A stretch of DNA of 64,000 bases, from positions 17,110 to 81,109 of the forward strand of contig DALS01000064.1 in the NCBI GenBank assembly GCA_002499445.1. The letters are read 5' to 3'. This DNA is from Methanosarcina sp. UBA293 (GTDB lineage: Archaea > Halobacteriota > Methanosarcinia > Methanosarcinales > Methanosarcinaceae). The notes beneath the pieces are model-generated. The model saw only the letters and a list, made by a program, of their open reading frames with translations. It was not told where the DNA came from and did not search any database. Below, in pieces: positions 63,219 to 64,000 of the stretch (within the stretch, counting starts at the first letter, position 1; each line of letters begins with the position of its first letter). Made by a program: the position numbers and the translations under genes.

Positions 63219-64000
63219 ATGGGCCTTGAAATCGCACAGAACAGAATTATTGATTTCATCCGAACCGAAACCTGTAAAGCAGGTGTAAGCGGAGCTGTTA
63301 TAGGTATCAGTGGGGGAATAGATTCAGCCCTTGCCACCGTACTTACTGTAAAAGCTCTGGGAAAAGATAAAGTACTTGGAATCCACATGCCCGAATCTGG
63401 CCTTACTCCTGCTGAAGACAGCAAAGATGCAAAAACTCTTGCAGATTTTCTAGGAATCGATTTTCAGACTATTGATATTTCAGGAATGATTTCAGCTTTC
63501 ATGGCTGCAGATCCTAAGAGTGAATCTGCAGACCGGCTCTCCATGGGCAACCTGAAAGCAAGAATCAGGATGTCCATCCTTTATCTCCATGCGAATCAGA
63601 TGAACCGTATGGTCATAGGAACCGGTAATAAAACCGAAATCCTGCTTGGCTATTTCACGAAATATGGAGACGGAGGCGTTGATCTCGAACCTATAGGCGG
63701 GCTTTACAAGACCGAAGTATGGGAGCTTTCTCGCAAGCTTGGAATCCCAAATTCTCTTATCACAAAACCCCCCTCAGCAGGTCTCTGGGCAGGCCAGACT
63801 GATGAAGCCGACCTTGGAGTTTCTTATGCAAAGGTTGATGAGATTCTAAAAAAACTTGAACAGGACGAAGCTCAAGAAACCATCCTGAAAACTCTCGAAG
63901 TTTCCGCAGAACAACTAAACTCGGTTGTAAACCGCATAAAGAGAAGCGAACATAAAAGGAAAGCCCCTCCTGTCCCGCAAACTTTTTCAAAAAATGCTTG
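63219..64000 (+). CDS. nadE: NAD+ synthetase (runs off the right edge)
   Basis: This enzyme makes NAD+ from NaAD with ammonia and ATP. It is visible as about 260 codons starting MGLEIAQNRIIDFIRTETC (ATG 63219). It holds the ATP-pyrophosphatase motif ISGGIDSALATVL, GTGNKTEILLGYFTKYGDGG, LYKTEVWELSRKLGIP and KPPSAGLWAGQTDE. The open frame still runs at base 64000 with KRKAPPVPQTFSKNA, near the normal C-terminus, so only a few residues may be missing. It is of the ammonia-dependent type without a glutaminase domain in view. Confidence 0.93.
   Translation, partial: MGLEIAQNRIIDFIRTETCKAGVSGAVIGISGGIDSALATVLTVKALGKDKVLGIHMPESGLTPAEDSKDAKTLADFLGIDFQTIDISGMISAFMAADPKSESADRLSMGNLKARIRMSILYLHANQMNRMVIGTGNKTEILLGYFTKYGDGGVDLEPIGGLYKTEVWELSRKLGIPNSLITKPPSAGLWAGQTDEADLGVSYAKVDEILKKLEQDEAQETILKTLEVSAEQLNSVVNRIKRSEHKRKAPPVPQTFSKNA

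Noticed and set aside
1..64000. CRISPR arrays, rRNA operons, further tRNAs
   Set aside because: I saw no regularly spaced direct repeats, no rRNA-like sequence and only one cloverleaf (tRNA-His).

Overview
The window is a chromosomal segment of a Methanosarcina-type methanogenic archaeon, most like the M. barkeri clade. The evidence is archaeal informational genes (eS1/S3Ae, RadA, CDC48, archaeal CCA enzyme, Pcc1, archaeal RecJ/DHH), a Methanosarcina S-layer protein with duplicated DUF1608 domains, tandem ADP-dependent sugar kinases, and the rare 'methanogenic-type' seryl-tRNA synthetase. The last is 502 aa long, with its zinc ligands falling at C306/E355/C461. Long AT-rich intergenic regions, TTG/GTG starts and G-rich Shine-Dalgarno (SD) sites are common.

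Layout. 0-10 kb: rps3ae, serS (type 2), a DUF4325-PIN pair, a stand-alone LigD 3'-phosphoesterase, a ferritin-like protein, a secreted papain-like protease with a PKD domain, then pcc1 and recJ/DHH. 10-16 kb: a leftward cluster of four secreted or surface proteins, two with PGF-CTERM-like tails. 16-25 kb: an unknown coiled-coil protein with an MgtA-type P-ATPase, a radical SAM protein, tRNA-His, a Thi4-type thiazole synthase and a META lipoprotein. 25-28 kb: a Mop protein, a small TIR-domain cassette, a 56-aa gene and a nucleoside deoxyribosyltransferase-like protein. 28-36 kb: argC, a CBS protein, argJ, two ADP-dependent kinases and an Ogg1-like glycosylase. 36-39.5 kb: a complete ABC-three-component (ABC-3C) conflict system. 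39.6-49.6 kb: cca, an S-layer protein, a DedA/YqaA-like protein, the cbiMNQO cobalt transporter and DUF378. 49.9-53 kb: a xylose-isomerase-like/Endo IV-fold protein, a hypothetical, coaD and radA. 53.6-64 kb: a second P-type ATPase, phosphoglycolate phosphatase, a methyltransferase, a frameshifted HNH endonuclease, a PRC-barrel protein, cdc48 and nadE, which runs off the right edge.

The strongest accessory finding is the ABC-3C operon: a Mrr-like nuclease effector, an MC2 middle component and a Rad50-like DUF3732 ATPase with a CPxC zinc hook. Next are the TIR/zinc-ribbon cassette and the DUF4325-PIN pair. Other points are two MITE-like elements with matching terminal inverted repeats and 3-bp target duplications, a single-base frameshift in the HNH gene, and a CbiO with a fused C-terminal domain. 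In four genes the apparent N-terminus begins at a non-AUG/GUG/UUG codon just after a strong SD; in three of them one extra G in a G-run would instead create an ATG start. All identifications are by reading the sequence; no database search was run.
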